Shown here: positions 9,722-18,642 of the stretch, piece after piece
Layout of the letters: the number at the start of each line of letters is the position of its first letter
Numbering within the stretch: the stretch's first letter is position 1
Notes under the pieces: model-generated
Databases searched by the model: none
What the model saw: only the letters and a program-made list of their open reading frames with translations
What the model was told of the DNA's origin: nothing
Translations under genes and position numbers: made by a program
NCBI RefSeq assembly: GCF_007750395.1
Contig: NZ_CP036281.1
Coordinates: forward strand, 1,182,501 to 1,246,500
Source: Polystyrenella longa
GTDB lineage: Bacteria > Planctomycetota > Planctomycetia > Planctomycetales > Planctomycetaceae
DNA length: 64,000 nt
Direction: 5' to 3'

Positions 9722-10819
9722 GTGTCAAACACCGAAGTCTGGACCGTAAAACGCATACTGGAATGGACGACTGCCCATCTTCAGAAACACGGCAGCGAGA
9801 GCCCCCGCCTGGAAGCCGAAATCCTCCTGGCCCATGCCCGTGGTTGTGAACGGATTCAGCTTTACACCCGCTACGAAGAGCCGTTGACCGACCCTGAACG
9901 TGCCACCATGCGTGATCTCGTCTCCCGACGCGCCAAACGGGAACCGGTCGCTTATCTGGTCGGTTACCGCGAGTTCTACAGCCTGAAATTCAAAGTGACG
10001 GCCGACGTATTGATTCCCCGTCCAGACTCCGAGACCCTCGTGATGGAGGCCCTGGGCCTGTCGCGAGACTGGTCTCAACCCAAAGTGCTCGATCTGTGTA
10101 CCGGCTCGGGCTGCATTGCTGTTACTTTCGCCGCCAATCATCTTCAGGCCCAAGTAACAGCGACAGACATCAGCACAGCCGCCTTGCGAATTGCAGCACA
10201 AAATGCCACGAAGCACGGCGTTGCTGATCGGGTTCGGCTTTGCGAAGGGAACCTCTTTGGGGCATTGCAGAGTTCGGGCGATTCCAAATTCAATTTGATC
10301 CTCAGTAACCCACCTTATATTCGTACCTCGGAATTGAAAACACTCGAACCCGATGTTGCCCGTTACGAACCACACCTGGCACTGGACGGCGGCGAAGATG
10401 GCTTGGATCTGGTGCGAACCCTCATCCGAGATGCGTCCCGATTTCTAAGCCCTGACGGACATTTGCTGGTTGAAATGGATCCGGAACAGGTCGACGCTAC
10501 TTTGAAATTTGTCGCGACGGAAACCGATTTCAAAACAGCCCGCTTTTTAAATGACAGCACTGGCCGCCCGCGAGTGTTCCATGGTTCTTTCCTGGATCCA
10601 CCCGCCGCCGAGGTGAACTTACAGGAAGAATTTGACGAAATTCCGCCCGAGCCGCCGGAAGACTCAACCGAGGGTTCATCTGAGAACTCGGAAATTTCAG
10701 ATGAAGAAACGTCAGATGAAGAAACGGCGATTGATGCACCCTCGTTCGATTCTAGTTCGCATGATACACAGTCACTCGATAACAATTCGTTGAACTCAAA
10801 ATCGACGCGGGACTATTAA
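9722..10819 (+). CDS. prmC: Release factor glutamine methyltransferase, with acidic C-terminal tail
   Basis: An AdoMet-dependent N5-glutamine methyltransferase that modifies the GGQ motif of release factors. I start it at the GTG at 9722, since MSNTEVWTVKRILEW-type beginnings match the family; the frame is open back to 9590. Motifs: IPRPDSETLV (near residue 98), LDLCTGSGCIAV for AdoMet binding, and the catalytic N196-P-P-Y199. Residues after about 285 form an 80-residue tail rich in Glu, Asp and Ser, absent from usual PrmC and probably disordered. About 180 bp separate it from prfA. Confidence 0.92.
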   Translation: MSNTEVWTVKRILEWTTAHLQKHGSESPRLEAEILLAHARGCERIQLYTRYEEPLTDPERATMRDLVSRRAKREPVAYLVGYREFYSLKFKVTADVLIPRPDSETLVMEALGLSRDWSQPKVLDLCTGSGCIAVTFAANHLQAQVTATDISTAALRIAAQNATKHGVADRVRLCEGNLFGALQSSGDSKFNLILSNPPYIRTSELKTLEPDVARYEPHLALDGGEDGLDLVRTLIRDASRFLSPDGHLLVEMDPEQVDATLKFVATETDFKTARFLNDSTGRPRVFHGSFLDPPAAEVNLQEEFDEIPPEPPEDSTEGSSENSEISDEETSDEETAIDAPSFDSSSHDTQSLDNNSLNSKSTRDY

Positions 10820-10872
10820 GTCGATCAGTAAGAGCTCAGAAATGATGTTGCTCAGTTAAGGAGATTCCAGGG

Positions 10873-12306
10873 ATGGACATGTTCGTCGTCAAAGGAGGCC
10901 GACCACTCTCCGGTCGCGTGCGCGTGAGTGGTGCCAAGAATGCGGCTCTTCCAGTTATGGCCGCCATGCTGGCTGTCGATGGTCCTGTGCTGCTACACGA
11001 CGTTCCCCATCTCGTTGACGTGCGCACCTTGCTCGACTTGCTCAGTCGGCTTGGGTTGCAGCAGGAACGGCTTGAGGATCAATCTCTGAGACTGGAAGTC
11101 ACCGACACCGACCCTTGTCTCGCCGAATACGATCTCGTGCGGAAAATGCGTGCCAGTATATGTGTGCTCGGTCCGCTATTAGCGCGACGGGGCCGCGCGT
11201 GTGTTTCCCTGCCCGGTGGTTGCAACATCGGCGATCGTCCCATCGATCTGCATCTCAAAGGGCTGCGTGCCCTGGGAGCCGAAATTCAGATCGAACGAGG
11301 TTACATCTTCGCCGAAGCGGAACGGTTAAAGGGAGCCCATATCTATCTGGGAGGACCCTTCGGAAGTACTGTTACCGGTACCTGTAACTTAATGGTCGCC
11401 GCCGCCCTGGCCGAAGGAACGACGACAATTGAATCGGCTGCCTGTGAACCCGAAGTCGTCGATTTGGGCAACTTTCTGAACCAGTTGGGGGCCCGTATCA
11501 AAGGTTTGGGAACACCATTTCTCACGATTGAAGGTGTGGACCGATTACAGGCCGCTGGCCCCGAACAGCAACAGTACCGCATCATTCCCGACCGCATCGA
11601 AGCAGCCACATTGATGATGGCGGTGGCGATGACTTCAGGAAAGATTGAACTGGAAAATGTCGATCTGCGGGTCCTGACGGCAGTTGTTGAAAAGCTGAGA
11701 GAGCTGGGCGTTCAAATTGAAGAAGAGCAGGGCGTGATCACTGTCTGCCGGGTAGGGGCCTTGCGACCGACCGACTGCTGTACGCTTCCCTATCCTGGAA
11801 TTCCAACCGACGTACAGGCGCAGTTGATGGCATTATTAACGACTGCTGGCGGGATGAGTGTTATCACTGATAAAGTCTTCCCGGATCGATTCATGCACGC
11901 TCCGGAGCTCGTTCGTATGGGAGCTCATATTCGAAGAGAAGGACCCTCGGCGATTATCAGCGGTGTCTCTCAGTTGAGCGGTGCGAATGTGATGGCTTCA
12001 GACCTGCGGGCGAGTGCGGCGTTAGTGATCGCGGCATTGGCTGCACAAGGGGAATCGGCGATCCGCCGTATTTATCATCTCGACCGGGGATACGAGCAGT
12101 TGGAATGCAAACTGCAACAATTGGGGGCGGATATCAATCGCGTTCAAGAGACTAGGGAGAACATCCCGGCGAGTCTGCTGCCTGATTTATCGGAGCTGGA
12201 ACAGGCGGCCCACGACGAACGGTTGCGAAAATTCGTCGCCCCCAGACCGCATCTGTTTGGTGCTCAGGCCGTCGACAAACAAGTTGTCGACAAATCAGGT
12301 CGCTAA
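10873..12306 (+). CDS. murA: UDP-N-acetylglucosamine 1-carboxyvinyltransferase
   Basis: A 477-residue enolpyruvyl transferase that adds PEP to UDP-GlcNAc, the first committed step of peptidoglycan synthesis. The N-terminal GARNA-like loop is [12 protein letters not shown] with K22-N23. The catalytic cysteine is C117 in [29 protein letters not shown] and [13 protein letters not shown] are further family signatures. The C-terminal 40 residues extend past the usual end. An AAGGAG ribosome site lies 10 bp upstream. The gene supports peptidoglycan synthesis in this organism. Confidence 0.95.
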   Translation: MDMFVVKGGRPLSGRVRVSGAKNAALPVMAAMLAVDGPVLLHDVPHLVDVRTLLDLLSRLGLQQERLEDQSLRLEVTDTDPCLAEYDLVRKMRASICVLGPLLARRGRACVSLPGGCNIGDRPIDLHLKGLRALGAEIQIERGYIFAEAERLKGAHIYLGGPFGSTVTGTCNLMVAAALAEGTTTIESAACEPEVVDLGNFLNQLGARIKGLGTPFLTIEGVDRLQAAGPEQQQYRIIPDRIEAATLMMAVAMTSGKIELENVDLRVLTAVVEKLRELGVQIEEEQGVITVCRVGALRPTDCCTLPYPGIPTDVQAQLMALLTTAGGMSVITDKVFPDRFMHAPELVRMGAHIRREGPSAIISGVSQLSGANVMASDLRASAALVIAALAAQGESAIRRIYHLDRGYEQLECKLQQLGADINRVQETRENIPASLLPDLSELEQAAHDERLRKFVAPRPHLFGAQAVDKQVVDKSGR

Positions 12307-12326
12307 GGGCAGCCGAATCAGTTCGA

Positions 12327-14693
12327 CTACTGGTCTGAAGTTGTAACAGCCGCTTTCGGCGGTGCTTCCTGAGGATATACCAGGATTCGATCATGTGAGA
12401 GCAGGACGACGTCTGGAAGGCCATCACCCGTCACATCGACGACCAGACCTTCACGCGGGTCGCTACCACGACTGTCATCTCCTCGCTGGAACCCTTTTTC
12501 TTCGAAGACGTGGAAGTTCAACGTCGTTCGCAGTCCCTTGGGAGGATTGTAATCCAGGATTTCGATCCGCTGTGAGCGTGTGTCGATTCCAATTACATCG
12601 ACATGGCCATCATTGTTGACATCGCCGCATAATACATCGGAGAAATAGCTGCTCTTCAGATCCGATTCGAATGTGGCTAGCTCTTTGATGTCCGGGTAGC
12701 GAGCGTTGGCAAACAGAACAGCAAAGCTCGATTTACCAAGAAGGATCAAGTCGGGCAGGTTGTCTCCGTTGAGATCGGCAATCGTGTTTCGGATATAAGA
12801 AAACCCGCCCAGTTCCACTTCTTTCCAGAGACGATAATTCCCGTTCTCATTTTTCTGCATGATACGCAGCTTGTCGACGCCACCATCAATCAGCACAACT
12901 TCGGGGTCGTCATCCTGATCAAGGTCCAGTGATGCGACTCCTTCAATACGAGCATTAGCTTCGTTGGCATTGAACTGGTTTTCGACCTGCCATCGTCCAT
13001 TCTCTTCGAGAACCAGCGAGCGGGCGAACTTGGATTGGGCATCATACAGCGGATAACCTTTGTCGCTGGGGATGAACAACTTGCCGGGAGCAGAAGCGGT
13101 CAGGCCAATCCCCGGGTAGTCTGGGATTTCTTTGTACTTTCCTTCCGCAATACCGACGAGCAGTTTGGGGGGGCGGCCTCGTCCGTGAAAGATTAATAAG
13201 TCAGGAATACCATCTGCATTCGCATCGCAATGCGTCATTTTTTCAGGAGTCGCTTTTGCTAACTCAACTTCCTGAATCAAGCGTGATTCAATCATCTCGA
13301 ATCCGCTGTCCGTCCTTTTTAACTGAAAAGAATGGAGTTCCTGTTTGGGGGAAGTTCCGCTCAGATAAACCACGGTGGGGGCACTGCCGTCTGAACTTTC
13401 CAGAATATCAATCACATGGGGGGCTTCTTTGAGTGGAAGCGGAAGGGTCTGAGGGAAACTGAGTCGACCATCGATAAATTCACTTATACCGAGTGTTTTT
13501 TCTTCGTTGCTGAGCACAAGCACTTCATCGCTGCCATCCTGATTGATGTCAAACATTCTTAACTGGCTAATCGCCATCAGGCTGGGAAAGCTTTCACCGA
13601 GGCTTAATTGATGATTCTCATTCTGCTCGAATGCAAAGATGCGAGCGGCAGCCGGATCGGTTACCAGCACATCCTGCAGGCCGTCACCATTCAGATCGCC
13701 CACGGCCAGTTCACGGTCACTTCCACTGGCGAGGGCTCCGAAACCAAATTGAATCAACCGGTTGGCCAGATGCGTTCCTCCTTCGTCAGGTTCGACTGGT
13801 TCCGTTTCCAGTTTTAATACTTTGATTCGTCCCGACTGGCTGTCGATCGAGACAATCTCTTTGCCCGGTTCCCCATCGATATTGGATACGGTAATTGCAC
13901 GTGGACGCTGAAGGTCGAATTGCAATTCGGGGCCCAGCTTACCGGTACTGTCCTGAAGACGTGCTGCCAGAAATCGAGTTCGGTCGTTACCCGCAGAATA
14001 GCAGAGATCGTTCAGGCCATCCCCATTCACATCGGCAATCTGAGCGATACTCAGTTTCTCTGACGTGTTCATAATCTCCAGCGGGCTGACCAACCCTTTT
14101 TCCGGTTCCTGGTAATAAACGAAGGTCGCATTCTTTCCGAGGACGACCAAATCATCCATGTTGTCTTGATTCAAATCGCCCGCCGCCAGGGTCCACGGAA
14201 TTGATTCCAGATCGGGGAGGCGAAACTTCCGGGTTTCATTCCAGTCTGCTTTTTCGGACTGCAGGTGAATCATCAATGTGTCGGGGCTGGCGAGATAAGC
14301 GATGTCGGTTCGTTCGTCGTGATTGAAATCCCCTAATATTAACGAAAGCACTTCTTTCTCTACAGCCAGCTTTTCATGTTCAAATCGGGTCGAGTTCGCT
14401 ACCTCGTTGACGTCCAGTTCCTCAGAATCGTCGGTAGCATTACCGACGTCTTTCTGAATCAACAAATCAAGTCGACTGTGACTGTTATCAACTACGATCA
14501 AGTCACTGCGACCATCGGAGTTCAAATCACCCGACAAGAGATTTCTGGAACGTCGTTCCAGTTTAATCAATTCGACCGGTCCAAATCCGTAATACTGCGC
14601 CAGAGAGGGTTCCTCGGCTGCGAGTGAACGAAGTGGCGTTGTGCTCAAGCTGACCAGCAGCAGACTGACAATGACAACGGTTCGGAAAACCAT
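12327..14693 (-). CDS. Exported FG-GAP/VCBS repeat protein
   Basis: A 788-residue exported protein. The signal peptide (MVFRTVVIVSLLLVSLSTT) ends near SLAAEE. At least ten FG-GAP-type repeats follow, each with a calcium-loop pattern D-x-N/D-x-D-G: GDLNSDGRSDLIVVD, GDFNHDERTDIAYL, ADVNGDGLNDLCYS, GDLNGDGLQDVLVTD, ADLNGDNLPDLILLG, GDVNNDGHVDVIGID and VDVTGDGLPDVVLLS. This predicts a calcium-stabilised beta-propeller or solenoid outside the cytoplasm. Such proteins are frequent in planctomycetes and are thought to bind ligands or surfaces; no enzymatic motif was seen. It is convergent with murA, with 20 bp between their stops. Confidence 0.85.
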   Translation of the reverse strand: MVFRTVVIVSLLLVSLSTTPLRSLAAEEPSLAQYYGFGPVELIKLERRSRNLLSGDLNSDGRSDLIVVDNSHSRLDLLIQKDVGNATDDSEELDVNEVANSTRFEHEKLAVEKEVLSLILGDFNHDERTDIAYLASPDTLMIHLQSEKADWNETRKFRLPDLESIPWTLAAGDLNQDNMDDLVVLGKNATFVYYQEPEKGLVSPLEIMNTSEKLSIAQIADVNGDGLNDLCYSAGNDRTRFLAARLQDSTGKLGPELQFDLQRPRAITVSNIDGEPGKEIVSIDSQSGRIKVLKLETEPVEPDEGGTHLANRLIQFGFGALASGSDRELAVGDLNGDGLQDVLVTDPAAARIFAFEQNENHQLSLGESFPSLMAISQLRMFDINQDGSDEVLVLSNEEKTLGISEFIDGRLSFPQTLPLPLKEAPHVIDILESSDGSAPTVVYLSGTSPKQELHSFQLKRTDSGFEMIESRLIQEVELAKATPEKMTHCDANADGIPDLLIFHGRGRPPKLLVGIAEGKYKEIPDYPGIGLTASAPGKLFIPSDKGYPLYDAQSKFARSLVLEENGRWQVENQFNANEANARIEGVASLDLDQDDDPEVVLIDGGVDKLRIMQKNENGNYRLWKEVELGGFSYIRNTIADLNGDNLPDLILLGKSSFAVLFANARYPDIKELATFESDLKSSYFSDVLCGDVNNDGHVDVIGIDTRSQRIEILDYNPPKGLRTTLNFHVFEEKGFQRGDDSRGSDPREGLVVDVTGDGLPDVVLLSHDRILVYPQEAPPKAAVTTSDQ

Positions 14694-14848
14694 CCTGGAT
14701 TCTTTCTAAAACAAGTCACAGCTAAGAAAAGACACAGCTAAGATAAGATACAGTCGAAGGGCGGCAGAATAATTCTGTACGAATTAATGTAGCAGACGGA
14801 AATGGAAAGTGGGCGCGTACTGCCCATAAAAATGTGATACCAACGACA

Positions 14849-14880
14849 ACAGGACCGAGGGGGAAAAAGGTCGGTCCTGT
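14849..14880 (-). terminator. Hairpin downstream of sppA
   Basis: A 10-bp perfect stem ACAGGACCGA/TCGGTCCTGT (14849-14858 with 14871-14880) starts 8 bp past the sppA stop on the minus strand. There is no T-run after it, so it may be a transcript-end or stability hairpin rather than a classical terminator. Confidence 0.45.
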
Positions 14881-14888
14881 AATTCGTG

Positions 14889-16703
14889 TTACTTGATGTC
14901 GACTTGGAACGGCATCAAGGTCAGGCCCGGTTGGCGAGCCAGTTGGTTGATCGCCCAGGTCTCTTTTAGCAATGAATAGAGGCCAGGGGCTTCTTGTTCG
15001 AGCAGTTTAGTGATCGATTGCAGTTTGGTTTCTGGGTCCAGATCGCCGAAGAGTTGTTCGAAGGGAGAAGGGGGAGTGGGCAGTTCGAGTTGTTCGACGC
15101 GATCTTTCTCCGTCAAACCAGCCAGTTCGGTTGCTTTTGCAATCGCCTGTGACAACGTTCCCAGTTCGTCAACAAGATTAATCTCCAACGCCTGCTCTCC
15201 AGTGTAGACACGACCCCGGGCCAGTTTTTCCAATTGGTCGAGAGGCATTTCGCGTCCTTCTGCCGCTTTCGTCGTGAATTGCAGATAGATGTCGTCGAGC
15301 ATTTTCTGCATTGTCGCACGCTCGCTCTCGTTCATCGGTTTGAGAATACTGATCGCGCCGCTGTTTTTGCCTCGGCTCAGGACGGTCGTTGTAATGCCGA
15401 CCTTTTCCATCAGCCCTTCCACCGCCACTTTACCCATAACAACACCGATGGACCCCGTGATCGTTCCCGGTTCCGCGTAGATGTAGTCTGCGCCCATCGA
15501 GATGTAATACCCACCGCTGGCGGCTACGTCACCCATGCTGACGACGATCGGTTTATCAACCTGTTCCAGTGCATGCCACATCAAGTCGCTGGCGAGTGCC
15601 GAGCCGCCCGGGCTGTTCACACGCAGGACTACTGCTTTGACTGTGTCGTCTTTGGCCGCTTTTCGTACAGCTTCGACAATCGTTTCCGAGCCCATGACAT
15701 CGCCAAACAGGCCATTTTGGCTTTTGCCCGGCATAATAGGGCCACTGGCGTAGACGATGGCGATTTTAGGAGTCGTCGATGCGCGTTTGTTAGGTTCTAC
15801 ACCCATCATCAGGTTCATCATTTTGACGAGACCGCCAAAACCGGAGAAGTCGGTGTCGACTTTTTCTTTACCATACTTCTCATCGAACTCCGTACGGGAA
15901 TCTCCACTGCGAAGCCGGGCCAGCAGTTCGTCTTCGTATCCAATCACGTCGACCAAGCCTTGTTGTTTGGCTTCCGTCATTGTGCTGATACCAGTGTCGA
16001 TGATATTTCCGACTTGTTCTTCGGTTAGAGAACGAGATTCAGCGATTGTTTTGACAATCATGCCGAAGTAGCTGTCGAGGATCGCTTCCATCTCTTCGCG
16101 GAAAGCGGGGCTCATTTCGGAACGAGAAATGGATTCCGCTGCGGATTTGTATTCGCCGACTTTCAACGCGTCTGGTTGAATGTCGAGTTTATCCAGCATG
16201 TTTTTGTAAAACTTGATTTCCATTCGCAGGCCGAGCAGCATGACGACGCCCGATTCGGGCATGATAATTTCGTCACAGGCAGAGGCCAGGAGATAATCCT
16301 TCATCGTGGCTGAATCGAGGTAGGCGTAAATCTTTTTACCCGACTCGCGGTATTGCAGAATGGCCTGTCGCAATTCGTTCAAGGTTCCAAAGCCAACTTG
16401 TGGGCTTTCGATCTTCAGCACGATCCCGGTCAGATGCCGATCCCGCTCGGCTGTTTTGAATTGCTTCAACACTTTTGCCAACGTGGTCTGAGTGGCTCCA
16501 AACAACCCCGGTGCGGCGGCCGCTTCGGGGTAGGTTCCTTTTAAGGTAATGTAAGCGTATTTATCGGCGGGTGGTTTTTCTGCTTTGGCTGCTTTACCCG
16601 TCTTGGCAAAAGCCGCTTCCGGTGCGGCAATGAGTGACGTGAACAGGGCGAAGCAGGTGAGGGCGAGAAACGCCCGGCGGGCAGATAGGGGGGGACGCAG
16701 CAT
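14889..16703 (-). CDS. sppA: Signal peptide peptidase SppA, 67K type
   Basis: A 604-residue serine protease with two tandem ClpP-like domains, of the long E. coli type. The N-terminal hydrophobic segment (residues 9-30) serves as signal or anchor. The general-base lysine is K186 in KVGEYKSAAES, in the first domain. The nucleophile is S396 in GDVAASGGYYISMG, in the second. VLRVNSPGGSALASD and GTITGSIGVVMGKV are further family marks. It degrades cleaved signal peptides in the membrane. The catalytic dyad is complete and the length normal. Confidence 0.93.
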   Translation of the reverse strand: MLRPPLSARRAFLALTCFALFTSLIAAPEAAFAKTGKAAKAEKPPADKYAYITLKGTYPEAAAAPGLFGATQTTLAKVLKQFKTAERDRHLTGIVLKIESPQVGFGTLNELRQAILQYRESGKKIYAYLDSATMKDYLLASACDEIIMPESGVVMLLGLRMEIKFYKNMLDKLDIQPDALKVGEYKSAAESISRSEMSPAFREEMEAILDSYFGMIVKTIAESRSLTEEQVGNIIDTGISTMTEAKQQGLVDVIGYEDELLARLRSGDSRTEFDEKYGKEKVDTDFSGFGGLVKMMNLMMGVEPNKRASTTPKIAIVYASGPIMPGKSQNGLFGDVMGSETIVEAVRKAAKDDTVKAVVLRVNSPGGSALASDLMWHALEQVDKPIVVSMGDVAASGGYYISMGADYIYAEPGTITGSIGVVMGKVAVEGLMEKVGITTTVLSRGKNSGAISILKPMNESERATMQKMLDDIYLQFTTKAAEGREMPLDQLEKLARGRVYTGEQALEINLVDELGTLSQAIAKATELAGLTEKDRVEQLELPTPPSPFEQLFGDLDPETKLQSITKLLEQEAPGLYSLLKETWAINQLARQPGLTLMPFQVDIK

Positions 16704-17307
16704 AGCGGGTACAACCTCATCGTTTTTTTAGGAGTGATCACCGACCTGGATTGGGCCTGTAATTTCAGAACGTCAAACTGATCAATGTCTGGCTTCAGAC
16801 CATTTTATTCCGTGAATGAACTGAAGTTCGTCCGAGACAGGCCCTTTATGGGGACCGGTTTTTCCGGGCGATTGGGGGCCGACATCGACTGTCCCCATTG
16901 TAGGCGACAAGTGTGACATTGTCTGCAACTTGCCTAAACTGATCTTGAAGTCCTGACGGTCTATTCGTTAGTCTAGGTTGCCTGCGTGGGACGGTCAAGA
17001 TGCGCTGGGCTGGTGGATGTGGAAAGTATAGCTTATGATACCGATCACACGGCCTGTATCTGGGCTAGTATCCAACCAGGGAGAACGAGCCAACTTGGCC
17101 CGTTTTCGGCAAGACTTTGTCCCCCAACTGGTTTGGGCTTTGAGAATCGGTTCGTTTTTTCAGATCGATTTCTCAATCCAGCGGACTTCAGCCGGCTAAA
17201 AAATTACTGTGCCGGTTCAAAAATAGTATATTCGTCTCGCAGTATCAGTTAGCTGCATCAGTTAAGTGTTGAATGATTCATCATCCGTGGGTGGGAAGGA
17301 CTCTGCC
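16704..17307. other. Intergenic region between divergent genes
   Basis: About 600 bases lie between the start of sppA and the start of the YhaO-like gene. No RNA gene, repeat or convincing coding frame was seen. It presumably holds both promoters, but no clear -35/-10 pair stands out. Confidence 0.35.
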
Positions 17308-18642
17308 ATGCCACAATCGCCATTACGGTTTCTGCATGCAGATCAATTAAACCTCGACGTTCCCTTTGAGGGGATCGGTACGCTTTCTGCGGACACGTTG
17401 AGGGAATTTTCAACTGCGTCGCTGGCATTGCTTAATAATATGCTCGAATGGGCGACGGAAGAGTCGCTCCCTTTTGTGCTGCTGACCGGTCCCCTGTTCG
17501 GAGCCGATCCTCCCAGTCTTGCCGCTCAGTCCGCGCTGCGCAACTTTGCTGCAGAATTATACGAGCTGGGTGTAGAACTGGTTCTTTGCCCGCACGCTCT
17601 CGAACGCGATTTACTTCCTCGCGACTATTGGAATGACTTGGACGCCATTCTGCTGGAGAACGACAAACCCGCGACGATCGAACTTGAATCAACGAATGCC
17701 AAATCAGACGCCCGGATGAAAATCCACCTGCAGGTCGCGCAGGAAAACAATCTGGATCGCACGTTCACGTCGCCTCCCGCAGGTACCGATTTCTCCCTCT
17801 GCGTATTAGAGGCAGGAACTCCTTTCGCCAGTTTACAGACATTGCTGGAACAATCTTCCGGAAACGCTCCGATCCCGGTAGAGGATTGCGAAGCCCAACT
17901 TCAGGAAACAATTGAGTCGATCCGGCGAACCGTGACGGCCGACTACGTCGCCCTCTCAGGATATGGATATCGCGCCGACGCCGGTAACGATGTCTCCCAA
18001 ACAAACGCTGTTTATCATTCCCCTGGCGGGTTGATGCCTCGCACATTTGAAGAGGCCTCTGTGCCGACGAATGGACAGGCAACATTGGTTTCCATTCATC
18101 AGGATCATTCCCTGCAATTTGTGCCGAAACGTCTGGCACCGGTCCGGTTACTTCCGCTTGAAGTGGATGTCAATCACTACTCCGACGAGAACGAGTTACT
18201 CAGGCACATGCAACAGGCACTCGATCAATACGAATCGGTCGCTGCTGAAAAACGTCTTGTGGTCCAATGGCGACTGCGGGGAGATTCGTCTCTTCTGTTC
18301 GAATTGGCAGAGCCCGAACATCGTCAAGAGCTAGCCAACCGCATCAAAGGAAGCAAGCCGCTGCTGCAGATCTGGCGTGTACAGTTCAACCGGGAGCTGC
18401 TCTCAAGAAATCAGCCGGAAGAATCGCTAGCGATTCAATACCTGGAACAACTTGAACTTTTTGCTGAGACAAATCGCTCCGAACTGGTCGCGGATTTTCT
18501 GACCAGAACGAAAGAGCACCCACAACTACAACATCGTCTGCGTCAGTTGGGGGCGGAAGTTTCCAACGAATCGATTTTGACCGCCGCCACGTTACAGGGG
18601 GCGCCTTTCCTGCTTGATCTGGATCAGGAGGACCCCCGATGA
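17308..18642 (+). CDS. YhaO/SbcD-like metallophosphoesterase that has lost its metal ligands
   Basis: 444 residues; start chosen at the ATG at 17308, with GGGAAGGA about 10 bp upstream. Its layout follows the YhaO/SbcD/Mre11 nuclease family, but each catalytic motif is altered. The D-x-H motif is Q-L-N in HADQLNLDVPF (residues 10-20). GDLxD is GPLFG in LLTGPLFGADPPSLAAQ (58-74). GNHD is replaced in LVLCPHALE (91-99), and GHIH is replaced in YVALSGYGY. The framework residues remain, so this is divergence of a true homologue. Its stop overlaps the start of the SbcC/YhaN-like ATPase gene by 4 bp (ATGA), indicating coupled expression. I infer a non-nucleolytic partner of that ATPase. Confidence 0.75.
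   Translation: MPQSPLRFLHADQLNLDVPFEGIGTLSADTLREFSTASLALLNNMLEWATEESLPFVLLTGPLFGADPPSLAAQSALRNFAAELYELGVELVLCPHALERDLLPRDYWNDLDAILLENDKPATIELESTNAKSDARMKIHLQVAQENNLDRTFTSPPAGTDFSLCVLEAGTPFASLQTLLEQSSGNAPIPVEDCEAQLQETIESIRRTVTADYVALSGYGYRADAGNDVSQTNAVYHSPGGLMPRTFEEASVPTNGQATLVSIHQDHSLQFVPKRLAPVRLLPLEVDVNHYSDENELLRHMQQALDQYESVAAEKRLVVQWRLRGDSSLLFELAEPEHRQELANRIKGSKPLLQIWRVQFNRELLSRNQPEESLAIQYLEQLELFAETNRSELVADFLTRTKEHPQLQHRLRQLGAEVSNESILTAATLQGAPFLLDLDQEDPR

Noticed and set aside
15234-16028. A 264-residue plus-strand open frame antisense to sppA.
   Set aside because: The composition (many Phe, His, Arg, Asp) is that of a reverse-strand shadow, and SppA motifs explain the DNA fully.
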